Positions 43,463 to 53,269 of a stretch of 64,000 bases of DNA are shown piece by piece. Origin of the DNA: JAGLOK01 sp963676355 (lineage in GTDB: Bacteria; Bacillota; Clostridia; Christensenellales; UMGS416). A program made the translations under genes and the position numbers. The notes beneath the pieces are model-generated. The model saw only the letters and a list, made by a program, of their open reading frames with translations. It ran no database searches and had not been told where the DNA came from. Location: assembly GCA_963676355.1 (NCBI GenBank), contig OY781093.1, forward strand, positions 2,790,001 through 2,854,000, in the 5' to 3' direction. The first letter of the stretch is position 1. Every line of letters begins with the position of its first letter.

Positions 43463-45315
43463 AATTTCATACGTACAATATCCACGATTTTTTGTGCCTT
43501 AAGTTCTTGTATTTTGACATATTCAGACTTCATATGCTCTGCTATTTCTTTGGCTATGCCTAGCGGGAAAACAGAATTTTCAGTGTCGATTACTATGCTT
43601 GGGATATCTTTTTTAGCAGCCTCATCCGAAATACTTATCACATCTTTGTATGGCGTTTCGCTGTCTTTGTCGTTTACTTTTCCATCCGTTATAAGTATCA
43701 GAAGTGGCACCATATCTTTGTCTTTTATTTTTTCTGAACATATCAACTGCAATGCGAGGCTTATCCCTTTCGAGAGAGGTGTTCTCCCGCCTGTCGGCAG
43801 CGATTGAAGCCTTTTTTGAGCTAAATCTATACTATGCGTCACGGGCAGCAATATCTCCGCCTTATCTTTTCTAAACGCAATAAGGCCCACACTGTCGCGC
43901 TTTTGATATGCATCATACAGCAGTGATAGCACAGCATTTTTCGTCTCAATCATGCGCTTTTTAGCTCCCATAGAGCCGCTTGCATCCACCGCAAAAAAAA
44001 TAGTATTGCCTACTCTGTGCTCCCGTTTTTTTTGCCGTACGTCCTGGGATTGAATGCTCAATGCTAAGCCGTTTTTATCACGAAACCTTTGATGTGGTGC
44101 TGCAGCACGCAGCGTAGCATCAAATGCGATATCATAATTTTTGTCTTTTGGGATGTAAAATCCTATATACCTGCCCTTTTTAGTATCCGATACCGTTTTA
44201 CTCCTTCGGCCACTGCCGCACTTTGCGTCTTTATATTTCTTTTGAGGAAAAACATCATTGAGTGCATATAGCTCCTGACCGGATACCGTGTCATCATCGG
44301 CGTCTTGTGGAGGTTCTTGCTGTATCTTATCCGGCGGAGGAATGTAATTATCTTCGTTTTGCTCTTTGTCGCTGTCTTTTGGGCTCTCTGTCTGCTTCGT
44401 TTCATCCAAGTCTTCTTCAAAGTCATGCTGCTCATTTTGGGGAACATATTCTTCTTTCGTATCTATGCATTCACGCATCCGGTGAGGCAATACAAACTCT
44501 GCCGCACTATATATATCTTCTTTTTCAACTTCAGTCCTGCCGTCAAATGCGGCTATAGCCAAAGCCGTCTCGGCGATAAATATTTCTGCACGGTGTCCAA
44601 AAGCTCCGGAAGCGGACGAAAGCATAGCCGATGTTTGCATCATATCATTGCTTATCCTTACAAGTGGAAGCAGCTTTTGCGCGCTTATAATCTTACGGGC
44701 GCATATATCATCTTTTTCCTTATATCGGGCACAAAATCCTTCAGGGTCTTTCTCATATTCCATCCTGCGTTTGATTATTTCTACCCTGCCGGCTTTGTCT
44801 GTTATGCCCTTCATCTGTACATACAGCCCGAATCGGTCGGTGAACTGCGCACCCAGCAGCGATTCTTCAGGGTTCATTGTGCCCACCATCAAAAATCTGC
44901 ATGCATAGCTTTCAGACATTCCCTCCCGTTCAACGTTCACGCACCCTCTTTGGCTCGCATCCAGCAAGGCATCGACTGCACTTTTTGTGAGAAGATTCGC
45001 CTCATCTATATACAATATATTCCCATCCGCTCTTTTTAAAAGCCCGGGAGAAAATCTCTTTTTACCATCGGCTACAGCCCCCTTGATGTCCAGTGTGCCC
45101 AAAAGCATGTCTTCGGTTACATTGAGCGGAAGATCTATTATATCTATATCTTTTAAAATAGCACCAAAAGAGCGCACCAATGTCGATTTTGCGCACCCTT
45201 TTTGACCACTCAAGAGCACGCCGCCGATACGTGGGTTAACAGCTGCGTAAATAAGTGCTTTTTTTGCGTTATTTTGCCCTATTATCGCAGAAAAAGAGAA
45301 AATGTAATTATCCAT
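43459..45315 (-). CDS. ChlD/BchD-like chelatase subunit (AAA+ plus VWA)
   Basis: Residues 1-270 are an AAA+ domain (Walker A SGQKGCAKSTLV; Walker B GNILYIDEANLL). An acidic, Pro-rich linker (about 300-360) and a C-terminal von Willebrand A domain with the MIDAS motif DASGSMGAKK and TDGKVND follow. This is the layout of the D subunit of Mg- or cobalt-chelatases. It starts eight bases inside the ChlI-like gene, so translation is coupled. With the ChlI-like ATPase and CobN it would make a three-subunit ATP-dependent chelatase, last in the riboswitch-controlled operon. Confidence 0.87.
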   Translation of the reverse strand: MDNYIFSFSAIIGQNNAKKALIYAAVNPRIGGVLLSGQKGCAKSTLVRSFGAILKDIDIIDLPLNVTEDMLLGTLDIKGAVADGKKRFSPGLLKRADGNILYIDEANLLTKSAVDALLDASQRGCVNVEREGMSESYACRFLMVGTMNPEESLLGAQFTDRFGLYVQMKGITDKAGRVEIIKRRMEYEKDPEGFCARYKEKDDICARKIISAQKLLPLVRISNDMMQTSAMLSSASGAFGHRAEIFIAETALAIAAFDGRTEVEKEDIYSAAEFVLPHRMRECIDTKEEYVPQNEQHDFEEDLDETKQTESPKDSDKEQNEDNYIPPPDKIQQEPPQDADDDTVSGQELYALNDVFPQKKYKDAKCGSGRRSKTVSDTKKGRYIGFYIPKDKNYDIAFDATLRAAAPHQRFRDKNGLALSIQSQDVRQKKREHRVGNTIFFAVDASGSMGAKKRMIETKNAVLSLLYDAYQKRDSVGLIAFRKDKAEILLPVTHSIDLAQKRLQSLPTGGRTPLSKGISLALQLICSEKIKDKDMVPLLILITDGKVNDKDSETPYKDVISISDEAAKKDIPSIVIDTENSVFPLGIAKEIAEHMKSEYVKIQELKAQKIVDIVRMKF

Positions 45316-46336
45316 TTATTATCTGCCGGATGTGTTCTTGGTTAAGCGTCGCCTCTTGGAAGGGATGTTTGCGCATTCTGTGCGGCAAAGCAAGACAGGC
45401 GGCCTTTTCAACGTGCTCCATTGAGACGGTGTCTTCTCCAGCATATGCCGCGATAGTCATAGCTGTCTTTATGAGGGTTATGTCTGCTCTATGGCCGTCC
45501 ACCTCCAGCTTTATGCCTATCTGCGCCACCTTGTCATATACTTCATCGGGAACGCTTACACCGCTAAGCCTATTTCTTGCTTCGGAAATCTTTTTTCGAA
45601 GCTCCTTCTCCTGAGCCAAATACCTTTTTGCAAACGCTTTTTTGTCCAGTTCGTAGTCCAGCCTTCTTTTGACGATTTCCGTCCTAATCACCACATCGCT
45701 TTCTCCCGTGACATTTACTACCAACCCAAACCTATCCAAAAGCTGCGGGCGCAAATCTCCCTCCTCAGGATTCATCGTCCCTATCAGTATGAACCGCGCA
45801 GGATGGCTAAACGATACGCCTTCACGTTCGACAGTATTTATACCCATCGCCGCCGAATCCAAAAGCACATCCACTACATGGTCATCCAGAAGATTTACTT
45901 CGTCCACATAGAGTATATTGTTATTTGCCTGCGCCAGTATGCCTGGCTCAAATTCCTTTTCACCAAGCTTTATAGCTTTTTCTATATCAAGAGTGCCCAC
46001 CACTCTGTCTTCAGTCGCGCTTACAGGCAGCTCCACCACTTTCTTTTGCTTTTTTTGGGACAGAAGCTCTTCGCCTTCACGTAATCTCTTTTTGCACTCA
46101 TCACACAAAAAGACCACATCTTCATAAAGACAGTTGAAACGACAGCCTTTTACACATAACATTTCTTCGGCCAGTGATATGAGTCCACGCACAGCAGTGG
46201 ATTTCGCAGTTCCTTTTTCGCCGCGTATCAACACACCCCCTATTGAAGGATTGATTACATTCAGTATCAGTGCCAGCTTCATATCTTCCTGCCCCGCTAT
46301 CGCTGCAAAAGGATAGATACTATTATTATCTTGCAT
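45308..46336 (-). CDS. ChlI/BchI-like chelatase AAA+ ATPase
   Basis: The 342 residues have Walker A RGEKGTAKSTAVR, Walker B NNILYVDEVNLLDDHVVD and a sensor stretch (RFILIGTMNPEEGDLRPQLLDRFGL), the hallmarks of the I subunit of Mg-chelatase-type enzymes. Between Walker A and the second helix is an insertion with five cysteines (CVKGCRFNC...CDEC), which could bind a metal or an Fe-S cluster. The start overlaps the cbiK stop by one base (TAATG). It probably forms the hexameric motor with the ChlD-like protein acting on CobN. Confidence 0.9.
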   Translation of the reverse strand: MQDNNSIYPFAAIAGQEDMKLALILNVINPSIGGVLIRGEKGTAKSTAVRGLISLAEEMLCVKGCRFNCLYEDVVFLCDECKKRLREGEELLSQKKQKKVVELPVSATEDRVVGTLDIEKAIKLGEKEFEPGILAQANNNILYVDEVNLLDDHVVDVLLDSAAMGINTVEREGVSFSHPARFILIGTMNPEEGDLRPQLLDRFGLVVNVTGESDVVIRTEIVKRRLDYELDKKAFAKRYLAQEKELRKKISEARNRLSGVSVPDEVYDKVAQIGIKLEVDGHRADITLIKTAMTIAAYAGEDTVSMEHVEKAACLALPHRMRKHPFQEATLNQEHIRQIING

Positions 46337-47118
46337 TATATTCCCTCTAGTTTTGTACTTATTTTGCTGTGTTCATAAAATATGTCAGCAATTTCTTTAT
46401 ATTCGCCCAATCCCTTTAATACGGTTTTCACTTTGAAGCCTTTACGCGTCAGTATATTCTTCCATGAGTCTTCGTCTTCGCCTGCCATGTCGTTTAGAGC
46501 ATGGTCACCTGCAACTATCATAAATGGCATCAGCGTTATTTCTTTTACGCCGTTCGCTTTCATCTTGTCTGCTGCGTAGTCGATATCTGGAAATCCTTCT
46601 ACCGTTGCGACGTATACGTTACTGATGCCTTTATACCTGAAAACGTCTTCCAGCATTGAGTATGCTGCATTGCTATGGTGGTGTGTGCCATGCCCCATGA
46701 GTAGCAGCGTATGATGTTTTTTAGCTTCTTTTAAAAACATCTTTGCTGCATGTTCATAATCGGATAATTCATTAAGCAGAGGCTTTCCCAATGAAAGTTT
46801 TTCAAAATACCTCTCATATCTCATCACAATCTTTCGCGTAAACTCATATTCTATGCCATTTATTATGTGGAGGGATTGACACACGACTTCGCTATACCCG
46901 GATTCGCGTATCCTCTTCAGTGCTTGGTCTGGAAAATCCACTTGTATGCCATCCCTTTGTTTTAGTTTCTTTATTATAATGCGGGATGTAAACGCTCTGA
47001 AAAAATCATGTTCCGGATATTTCAAAGCCAGATATTTTTCTATATTCTCTATGGATTTTTGTGCGCTTTTTATGCTCGTCCCAAAACTTATCACAAGCAG
47101 CGCTTTTTTATTTTTCAT
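46336..47118 (-). CDS. cbiK: Sirohydrochlorin cobaltochelatase CbiK
   Basis: The 260 residues match CbiK: KKALLVISFGTS at the start, LMGHGTHHHSNAAY and FMIVAGDHALNDMAG with the metal-binding histidines, and VATVEGFPD. CbiK inserts cobalt into sirohydrochlorin (factor II) without ATP, the first dedicated step of the anaerobic cobalamin pathway. There is no signal peptide, so it is cytosolic. AAAGGA precedes the ATG. The gene overlaps the ChlI-like gene and follows the small lipoprotein, in the operon behind the cobalamin riboswitch. Confidence 0.93.
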   Translation of the reverse strand: MKNKKALLVISFGTSIKSAQKSIENIEKYLALKYPEHDFFRAFTSRIIIKKLKQRDGIQVDFPDQALKRIRESGYSEVVCQSLHIINGIEYEFTRKIVMRYERYFEKLSLGKPLLNELSDYEHAAKMFLKEAKKHHTLLLMGHGTHHHSNAAYSMLEDVFRYKGISNVYVATVEGFPDIDYAADKMKANGVKEITLMPFMIVAGDHALNDMAGEDEDSWKNILTRKGFKVKTVLKGLGEYKEIADIFYEHSKISTKLEGI

Positions 47119-47162
47119 ATATCATTCCTTTGCTTTGCGCCCTCCCGCATTAAGTATCTCCG

Positions 47163-47663
47163 CTACTTAACCACTTCGCTCAATGTCGTGCCAAATGCCG
47201 TCTCAAAGTACGAAATCAGCCCATCCACATTTTCCTTGGTCTCGCTCTGCGCAGACTCCAGCCTGCCTGATTCCTTAGTGGACTCTGTTACATCTTCCTT
47301 GTCGTTGTTCAATACAGTTTTTATTTCACACGCTTCATAATCATATCCGTAGTAAAATCCTGTACCCATCATAGATACGTACCTATATCTTTCGCATGTT
47401 GATTCGGATGGTAGAAATTTATAATATTCCGTCGTTTCATTTCCACTTTTATCGGTTATCTGCATATTGACGGTTCCCGCATTCTTATCCACGGTTATAA
47501 GAAGGCCTCCATCCAATGGGCTGTTTTCCACCTCAAGATAGGTGAGTATGCCGTCTCCGTTGTCCTCAAGCTTAGCCTGAGATTTGCCTTCTTTGTCTCC
47601 GTTGCATCCCGCAAAGCATACTATGGCCAATAATGCCACCGTTACTGCGATTAGTTTTTTCAT
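47163..47663 (-). CDS. Small lipoprotein in the chelatase operon
   Basis: The 166 residues begin with a signal peptide and lipobox (MKKLIAVTVALLAIVCFAGC, Cys at 20). A beta-rich domain of about 90 residues follows (GGLLITVDKNAGTVNMQITD), then an acidic helical tail (EDVTESTKESGRLESAQ). AAGGAG lies eight bases ahead of the ATG. It lies between cobN and cbiK on the same strand and is probably co-transcribed. No family is recognised. Its place suggests a part in cobalt or corrinoid handling at the outer face of the membrane, but this is inference. Confidence 0.75.
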   Translation of the reverse strand: MKKLIAVTVALLAIVCFAGCNGDKEGKSQAKLEDNGDGILTYLEVENSPLDGGLLITVDKNAGTVNMQITDKSGNETTEYYKFLPSESTCERYRYVSMMGTGFYYGYDYEACEIKTVLNNDKEDVTESTKESGRLESAQSETKENVDGLISYFETAFGTTLSEVVK

Positions 47664-47717
47664 TTTATTCTCCTTGCAAATTAAAATTTATTTCAACCCT
47701 AAGGGTTAAATCTTTGT

Positions 47718-50700
47718 TTAGTTATGGTCGTCTATTTTGTCTTCTATGTCGCCTTCTACCTTAAGATATACCTGTTTTAGCCTGTCCAATTGTTCTTGAG
47801 TTGCGTCCCAGTATCCGCGGTTATAGTACTCCATCATCTGCTCTATTATCTCAATAAAAGCGTAAGGATTATTTTCCTTCATGCGCCGGACCATCTCGTC
47901 ATCTTCTATATACGTTTTATGCATATCATCGTATATCCACTCTTCCACTTCTCCGGTAGTCGCAGCCAGCCCCATCACATTTTCAAAGCGATCCGCTATC
48001 TGCTGGGCACCGTGATACTCATGCGCGAGTATGCCGTCTATCCACTTGGGATTTAAAAGCCGCGTACGTATCCCGCGGTTTACCGACTTTGCGGCGGTAT
48101 CTGTTTCTATCTTTGCACCCGTGGTGTCGGTGATATAGATTTTTACCTTCTCGCCTTTTACCATTTCCACGGACTTAGCAAGCCCACCAAAATACTCATA
48201 GTAATGGTCGAGGTCTGTTACTTCATATTCATTGTTGCTGCGTATCTGTGAAACGAGATTTACACATTCCAGATTATGTGTGTATAGTTTTTTGGCCTCC
48301 ATTCCTCTGTGCCTCGGCGAATACACATGGCGTATGCTGTCCATAAAAGCATTGCCTATCTGCTCTTCGTTTTCCCAGTTCTTAGTTTCTATTATGCTTG
48401 TTATGCCCGTTCCGTATTCCCCTTCTGCAGGGCCAAATATGCGGGATTTTGATAGTTCTTGGGCGAGCTCTTCTTCAGTGCCCTCGCGTATAAGCTTTTC
48501 ATATATCCTTTTTGTATTGGCCTTTATCATATTCATATCATCCGGCTCATCCAGCTCGCTTAACTTAATTAGTAGTTTATTCATGTCCTCCAACAGGTTG
48601 GGAAACATATCTCTGAAAAAGCCGCACATGTTTATAACTACATCGATTCTTTTTCTACCAAGTTCTTCGAGGGGTATAATCTCATATTTAGACTCCCATG
48701 CCGAGCCGCTTTTCACAGCCCTTACTCCCCAATATGCGAGTATCTGAGCCACGGTTTCGCCCTCTGTGCGCGATGTTTCAAGCCCCCATAGTATCACCGC
48801 CGTGGAATCCGGCGCCGTACCATTATCAGCCGTAAAAGCATCTATAGTGTTTTGTGCGATTTTCACACCTCTTTGCATTGCGACGGCGCTCGGCACACGC
48901 CGTGGGTCAAATTGATATACATTGTATCCCGTGGGCATAACTTCCGGACTCCTGAATATATCACCCGCCAGCTTTGCTATATTAAACCGCCCTTCCAGAG
49001 CGTTCATAAGCCCTTTCGTCTCGTGGTTTTTCATCGCAGATTCCATTATCCCTTTGGCATATTCAAGTGTCCGCAATGCTTTCTCACGGCTGCTTTCAGA
49101 ATTAAAATCGGCTACGTCTATATTTTTATTGCTAAAATAATTCTGAATAACCGTATTGCTTTTTTCCTCTATTGCTTTAAGCTTTTCATGCCCGTTTTGC
49201 TCTATAAGCATATCGTAATCCAAACCCATATCGCAGGCTATGATGCGCCGTATGGATAATATTTCGCCTCTGTCGCGCTTTATTGTATCGGCTGCATAGT
49301 TTGCAGCCTGCGAGCTGTCGTAGCCTACGCCGAAAGTATGTAATCCTTTGGGTATAAGCGACATGCTCATCCTGTAAAGCTCGTGCTCGAGTTCGTCGGG
49401 CTCTTCTGGTAGATTATTTTGGTTTGCATTTTCTTTTATAGCACTCAGAAGATCTTTACATCTCGCAGGCGCTTTAAGCTTGGCCTCTCTGTATTCTTCT
49501 ATAAGTCCGTTTAGTTGGTCATATTCCCCATACAAATCACCCTTCACATATTCTGTGGGCTGATAGCTTATGATATTCGCGTGTGAGCGCCTTTTTGCTA
49601 TCATGGCTTCGGAGGGATTGCCCGCGTAATATAAATACATGTGCGGCATCGAGCCTATCATGATATCGGGAAAGCATCTCCCCGACATGCCGCATTCTTT
49701 TCCTTTTGAAAACTCCATAGTTCCATGCGTTCCCACATGTATCACAGCGTCCGCGCAAAACTCTCTTTCCAGCCACTCATAATATGCGAGATACTGATGG
49801 TGGGGTAGCAGTTTTTTATCGTGATATACTTTGTCACTGTTTTCGCTGAACCCTTTTGTAGGCTGTAGTCCTATAAAAACATTGCCCAACACCAGCCCCG
49901 GTATTAAAAAATCACCATGCCGATTCACCATTACATTACCAGGCGCATCTCCCCACTGCCTTATCAACTCTCCACGGTAATCTTTCAGTGCTAAATTTTC
50001 CTTATACATTCTGGCGGAATATGTCTGCATGGACTCGTCATCTTGAAAGTATCTGCCCGAATTCACTATTCCGCCCGATGTGAATTTTTCCATGAGTGCA
50101 TCTTTGAACATAGGCGTTACACTATACCCCTGTGATTTCAAGTCCTTCAAAAGCTTTTCCATGCTCGCAAATGTATCCAGAAAAGATCCTCCGAAAACAT
50201 TCCCCTCTCCAGGCGGATAGTTGTAACAAATTATAGCTACCTTTTTTTCTCTATTTTCCTTTAATCTGAGCCCAAGCAGCTTTTTCATGCGGGACAACAA
50301 TTTATCAACCCGCTCCGGGATTATTTCCAGCTCACGCAAATCTATGTCAAATTCCGAATCGTATTGCGGTTCGCACATTGCAGCCACAGGTATAGCTTCC
50401 ATGCACCCGTCAAATTCCGGAAGCATCACCGATATCGTAAACTCCGATACGCTTACGCCCTGTACGGATTCCATCCATTCAGATGTCCTGCGTCTTGACA
50501 TTACAAACGGGTGAAGATAAGGTACACCCACATCTTCCAATATGTTTATAGCTTCCTGTGCGTTCCCCCCCATTGGCCCTGCGCCCAGCCTAAACGACAT
50601 AAAGTTTATAATCATCTGAACGGGGCTTTTCGCCTTTTCTTTTAAAAGCTCTCTAAGCTTTTTAAAATCCTGTACTGTAGCACTAGCAAAAGCTATAGGA

Positions 50701-51455
50701 AGCACGTTTGCAAACTCCCTTATCCTCGTGCATATTTCGTTTACGCACCCGGATGTATCATTGGGGTATGTATGCCCGTAATAAAGTACTGCCACTAAAG
50801 GCTTTTGCTTATCTTCCGGAAACTCTTTTTCATATTCTGAGTATGTGTCGAAATACTTTTTCGAGCCAGGGTCAGATATACCAATCTGAGGTATTTCTCG
50901 GGCTCCTTCCGGCTTTGGAAGGCTATGGTATCTTCCATACTCTCGCAAAATGAGCAAAAACATATTTCTGATATTATATTCATCGGCCAGCGTGAAGTAT
51001 TTTGTTATCTGCGAGAGGTTACGCATATCGCGCATCTTGCCGGGCATTATCTTGCCCATCTTCTCCGCCATCCCTGCCATTTTCTGCATGGCCTTCATGT
51101 CAGGTTTCTTCTGTGCTGATCCTCCCATTTTCATAGTCTCAGATGTGAGCTCTCCCAGCTTCATATAATCGCGCCCGCTTCTGCCGTATGGTACGACATA
51201 TGCTTTCGTTTCATCCAGCGCCGAATACACGTCTTTTACTATACTCTCCGGTGTGCCCATAAGATCTATAAAAACCAAGTCGGATTTTATGATCGCTTTT
51301 TTCATTTTCTCGCGCTTTAAGTCACTAAGCTCACGCGCTACATAAAAGACATCAAGATGAAGCATTTCAGGATGCTTTTGCCTAAATTCCCTGTACGCTT
51401 TTATCATAGCGTTCATGCTTGATGTTGATACTGTTACAAAAGTCAGATTCATCAT
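47718..51455 (-). CDS. cobN: CobN-like large chelatase subunit
   Basis: The 1245 residues fit the CobN/BchH family in length and motifs. They have GTHGTMEFSKGKECG near the middle, RIIACDMGLDYDM, YNVYQFDPRRVPSAVAMQRG, VILWGLETSRTEGETVAQILAYWG and YHGAQQIADRFENV. CobN binds the tetrapyrrole and cobalt, and ATPase partners drive insertion. The usual CobS and CobT are absent. ChlI- and ChlD-like subunits are encoded in the same operon, and a corrinoid-type ABC importer is just upstream. In anaerobes with CbiK its exact substrate is uncertain; it could act on another corrin or metal. A minor alternative is a BchH-like Mg-chelatase, but no chlorophyll genes are present. Confidence 0.88.
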   Translation of the reverse strand: MMNLTFVTVSTSSMNAMIKAYREFRQKHPEMLHLDVFYVARELSDLKREKMKKAIIKSDLVFIDLMGTPESIVKDVYSALDETKAYVVPYGRSGRDYMKLGELTSETMKMGGSAQKKPDMKAMQKMAGMAEKMGKIMPGKMRDMRNLSQITKYFTLADEYNIRNMFLLILREYGRYHSLPKPEGAREIPQIGISDPGSKKYFDTYSEYEKEFPEDKQKPLVAVLYYGHTYPNDTSGCVNEICTRIREFANVLPIAFASATVQDFKKLRELLKEKAKSPVQMIINFMSFRLGAGPMGGNAQEAINILEDVGVPYLHPFVMSRRRTSEWMESVQGVSVSEFTISVMLPEFDGCMEAIPVAAMCEPQYDSEFDIDLRELEIIPERVDKLLSRMKKLLGLRLKENREKKVAIICYNYPPGEGNVFGGSFLDTFASMEKLLKDLKSQGYSVTPMFKDALMEKFTSGGIVNSGRYFQDDESMQTYSARMYKENLALKDYRGELIRQWGDAPGNVMVNRHGDFLIPGLVLGNVFIGLQPTKGFSENSDKVYHDKKLLPHHQYLAYYEWLEREFCADAVIHVGTHGTMEFSKGKECGMSGRCFPDIMIGSMPHMYLYYAGNPSEAMIAKRRSHANIISYQPTEYVKGDLYGEYDQLNGLIEEYREAKLKAPARCKDLLSAIKENANQNNLPEEPDELEHELYRMSMSLIPKGLHTFGVGYDSSQAANYAADTIKRDRGEILSIRRIIACDMGLDYDMLIEQNGHEKLKAIEEKSNTVIQNYFSNKNIDVADFNSESSREKALRTLEYAKGIMESAMKNHETKGLMNALEGRFNIAKLAGDIFRSPEVMPTGYNVYQFDPRRVPSAVAMQRGVKIAQNTIDAFTADNGTAPDSTAVILWGLETSRTEGETVAQILAYWGVRAVKSGSAWESKYEIIPLEELGRKRIDVVINMCGFFRDMFPNLLEDMNKLLIKLSELDEPDDMNMIKANTKRIYEKLIREGTEEELAQELSKSRIFGPAEGEYGTGITSIIETKNWENEEQIGNAFMDSIRHVYSPRHRGMEAKKLYTHNLECVNLVSQIRSNNEYEVTDLDHYYEYFGGLAKSVEMVKGEKVKIYITDTTGAKIETDTAAKSVNRGIRTRLLNPKWIDGILAHEYHGAQQIADRFENVMGLAATTGEVEEWIYDDMHKTYIEDDEMVRRMKENNPYAFIEIIEQMMEYYNRGYWDATQEQLDRLKQVYLKVEGDIEDKIDDHN

Positions 51456-52253
51456 TTATTTTTCATCCTTTAGTACGCTCTTAGCGTAAAAATACGGTTT
51501 GTTGCTCTGTCCATCTTGGCTTATATCCGCCTCCACATTGAATACTTCGCGGAAGATCGCAGGGGTAAGCACTTTCGACGGCGCACCAGTTGCATAAACT
51601 TTGCCTTCTTTTATAACGATAAGTTCATCGGAATATCTGGCTGCGTGGTTTATATCGTGCAGCACCATAAGTATCGTTATGTTTTCATCCTTATTGAGCC
51701 TCTCTACAAGCTCCAATACCTCCAACTGATGGGATATATCCAAAAACGTAGTAGGTTCATCCAAAATCAATATTTGAGGCTTCTGCGCAATAGACATTGC
51801 TATCCATGCTCTCTGCCTTTCGCCACCCGAAAGTGTGGATATCTTGCGTTCTGAAAATCTTTCAAGCCCCGTTTTTTTTATGCAGTCGTCTATTATTTCG
51901 GTATCTTCTTTGTCTTTTGCCTTCCACCAGTCCCTGTGCGCAAACCTTCCGTATGAGATCAACTGCCGTACGGTAACATCATTCATGCCCGAATGCACCT
52001 GAGTGAGCACAGCCATTATTTTTGCTGTCTTTTTCGTATTCATCCTATGTACATTCTGCCCATTGAGCAGTACATCGCCTTCCACAGGCTTAAGATTTCT
52101 CGATATAACCCGCAATAGTGTAGTCTTACCTGAGCCATTCGGGCCTATTATTGAGTATATCTTCCCTTTTTCTACATTTATATTTATGCCGTTTAATATC
52201 GACTTTTTACGTATGTCTACCGTTATATTTCGTGCCTTTATTATTTCCGTCAT
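51456..52253 (-). CDS. BtuD/FecE-type ABC transporter ATP-binding protein
   Basis: The 265 residues carry Walker A GPNGSGKTTLL, Q-loop TQVHSGM, signature LSGGERQRAWIAMSIAQ, Walker B ILILDEPTTFLD and H-loop LHDINHAARYSD. This is the pattern of ATPases that serve iron-siderophore and cobalamin importers. It overlaps the permease gene by four bases (ATGA) and cobN starts directly after its stop. The riboswitch in front of the operon points to a cobalamin or cobalt-corrinoid substrate. Confidence 0.9.
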   Translation of the reverse strand: MTEIIKARNITVDIRKKSILNGININVEKGKIYSIIGPNGSGKTTLLRVISRNLKPVEGDVLLNGQNVHRMNTKKTAKIMAVLTQVHSGMNDVTVRQLISYGRFAHRDWWKAKDKEDTEIIDDCIKKTGLERFSERKISTLSGGERQRAWIAMSIAQKPQILILDEPTTFLDISHQLEVLELVERLNKDENITILMVLHDINHAARYSDELIVIKEGKVYATGAPSKVLTPAIFREVFNVEADISQDGQSNKPYFYAKSVLKDEK

Positions 52254-53269
52254 ACGGCTTGGTCCCTCCTTAAAAGATACAGAAAGAACGGCGCTCCCAA
52301 TACCGCCATCACTACGCCGACCGGTATCTCCGCGGGTGAAAAAGCCGTTCTCGCAAAAGTATCGGAAAACATTACTACAGCCGCCCCAAGCACCGCAGAG
52401 CCGGGAAATAAAAACTTATAATCATTGCCTATCATAAGCCGCACAGCATGAGGTATTATAAGCCCTACAAATCCCAAAAGTCCTACTACTGATACAGCAC
52501 TTGCCGCAAGCAATGCCGCAAGTGCCGTCATGCCCAGACGCGTCGCCTCTACATTGAGCCCCAGCCCGCGCGCTGTGTCATCCCCTAAAACAAGGATGTT
52601 TAACCTTTGTGACATTAATAGCGTAACTATTGTTCCCGCTATCATATAAGGCAAAATGGTGAACACTTCCGGCCAGCTTCTGGCGGACAGGCTGCCATTC
52701 ATGAACGTAAGCGCACCATGCACCCTGTCGGAGTAGAAAACCATAAGCGCCGAAATCCCCGCTCCAAGAAAAGCTGATACCGCGACTCCCGCTAAGATTA
52801 TCCTCATCGGCTGTATGCCGCCCTTCCACGCCAGTATGTATATGATTAAAGCAGCTCCCATAGCTCCTATAAACGCGCCTATTGGCACCATGAACTGATA
52901 TTGCGGAAAAAGTATTAGTATGACGATGCCAACTAAGCCAGCTCCGCTTGAAATTCCTATTATGCCGGGGTCTGCCAAAGGATTGCCCATAACTCCCTGC
53001 AAGATAGCACCCGACATAGCAAGGTTTACCCCTACCATCGCAGCAGTCATCATGCGTGGCAGGCGTATGTTCGTTATGACCATGTGTGCTGTCGAGCCGT
53101 CATTATTGAAAATCGCTTTTACAATCGTTATAAAATCTATTTTCATACTTCCCATAAGATTGCCTACTACAAACGCCACACAAGCGAGCACCAAGTACGC
53201 AAAAATTACCGCCAGCTTGTAGCTTGAATTATCTTTTCTTGAGGCTATTTTGAGGGTTTTATCACTCAT
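52250..53269 (-). CDS. BtuC/FecCD-type ABC transporter permease
   Basis: The ATG at 53269 (MSDKTLKIASRKDN) overlaps the stop of the binding-protein gene by eight bases; a frame to 53281 is less likely. About ten membrane helices are seen with the FecCD signatures NIRLPRMMTAAMVGVNLAMSG, GVMGNPLADPGIIGISSGAG and VGLIIPHAVRLMIGND. It forms the channel for the importer with the preceding and following genes. The substrate is inferred as a corrinoid from the riboswitch and neighbours. Confidence 0.9.
   Translation of the reverse strand: MSDKTLKIASRKDNSSYKLAVIFAYLVLACVAFVVGNLMGSMKIDFITIVKAIFNNDGSTAHMVITNIRLPRMMTAAMVGVNLAMSGAILQGVMGNPLADPGIIGISSGAGLVGIVILILFPQYQFMVPIGAFIGAMGAALIIYILAWKGGIQPMRIILAGVAVSAFLGAGISALMVFYSDRVHGALTFMNGSLSARSWPEVFTILPYMIAGTIVTLLMSQRLNILVLGDDTARGLGLNVEATRLGMTALAALLAASAVSVVGLLGFVGLIIPHAVRLMIGNDYKFLFPGSAVLGAAVVMFSDTFARTAFSPAEIPVGVVMAVLGAPFFLYLLRRDQAV

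Noticed and set aside
44305..45039. 244-residue plus-strand frame inside the ChlD-like gene
   Set aside because: It is antisense to conserved AAA+ and linker coding sequence, with an aromatic- and Cys-rich composition typical of a shadow frame.
47718..51455. Mg-chelatase H subunit for chlorophyll synthesis
   Set aside because: The sequence and neighbours (importer, cbiK, riboswitch, cbi genes) favour CobN; no chlorophyll genes are seen.
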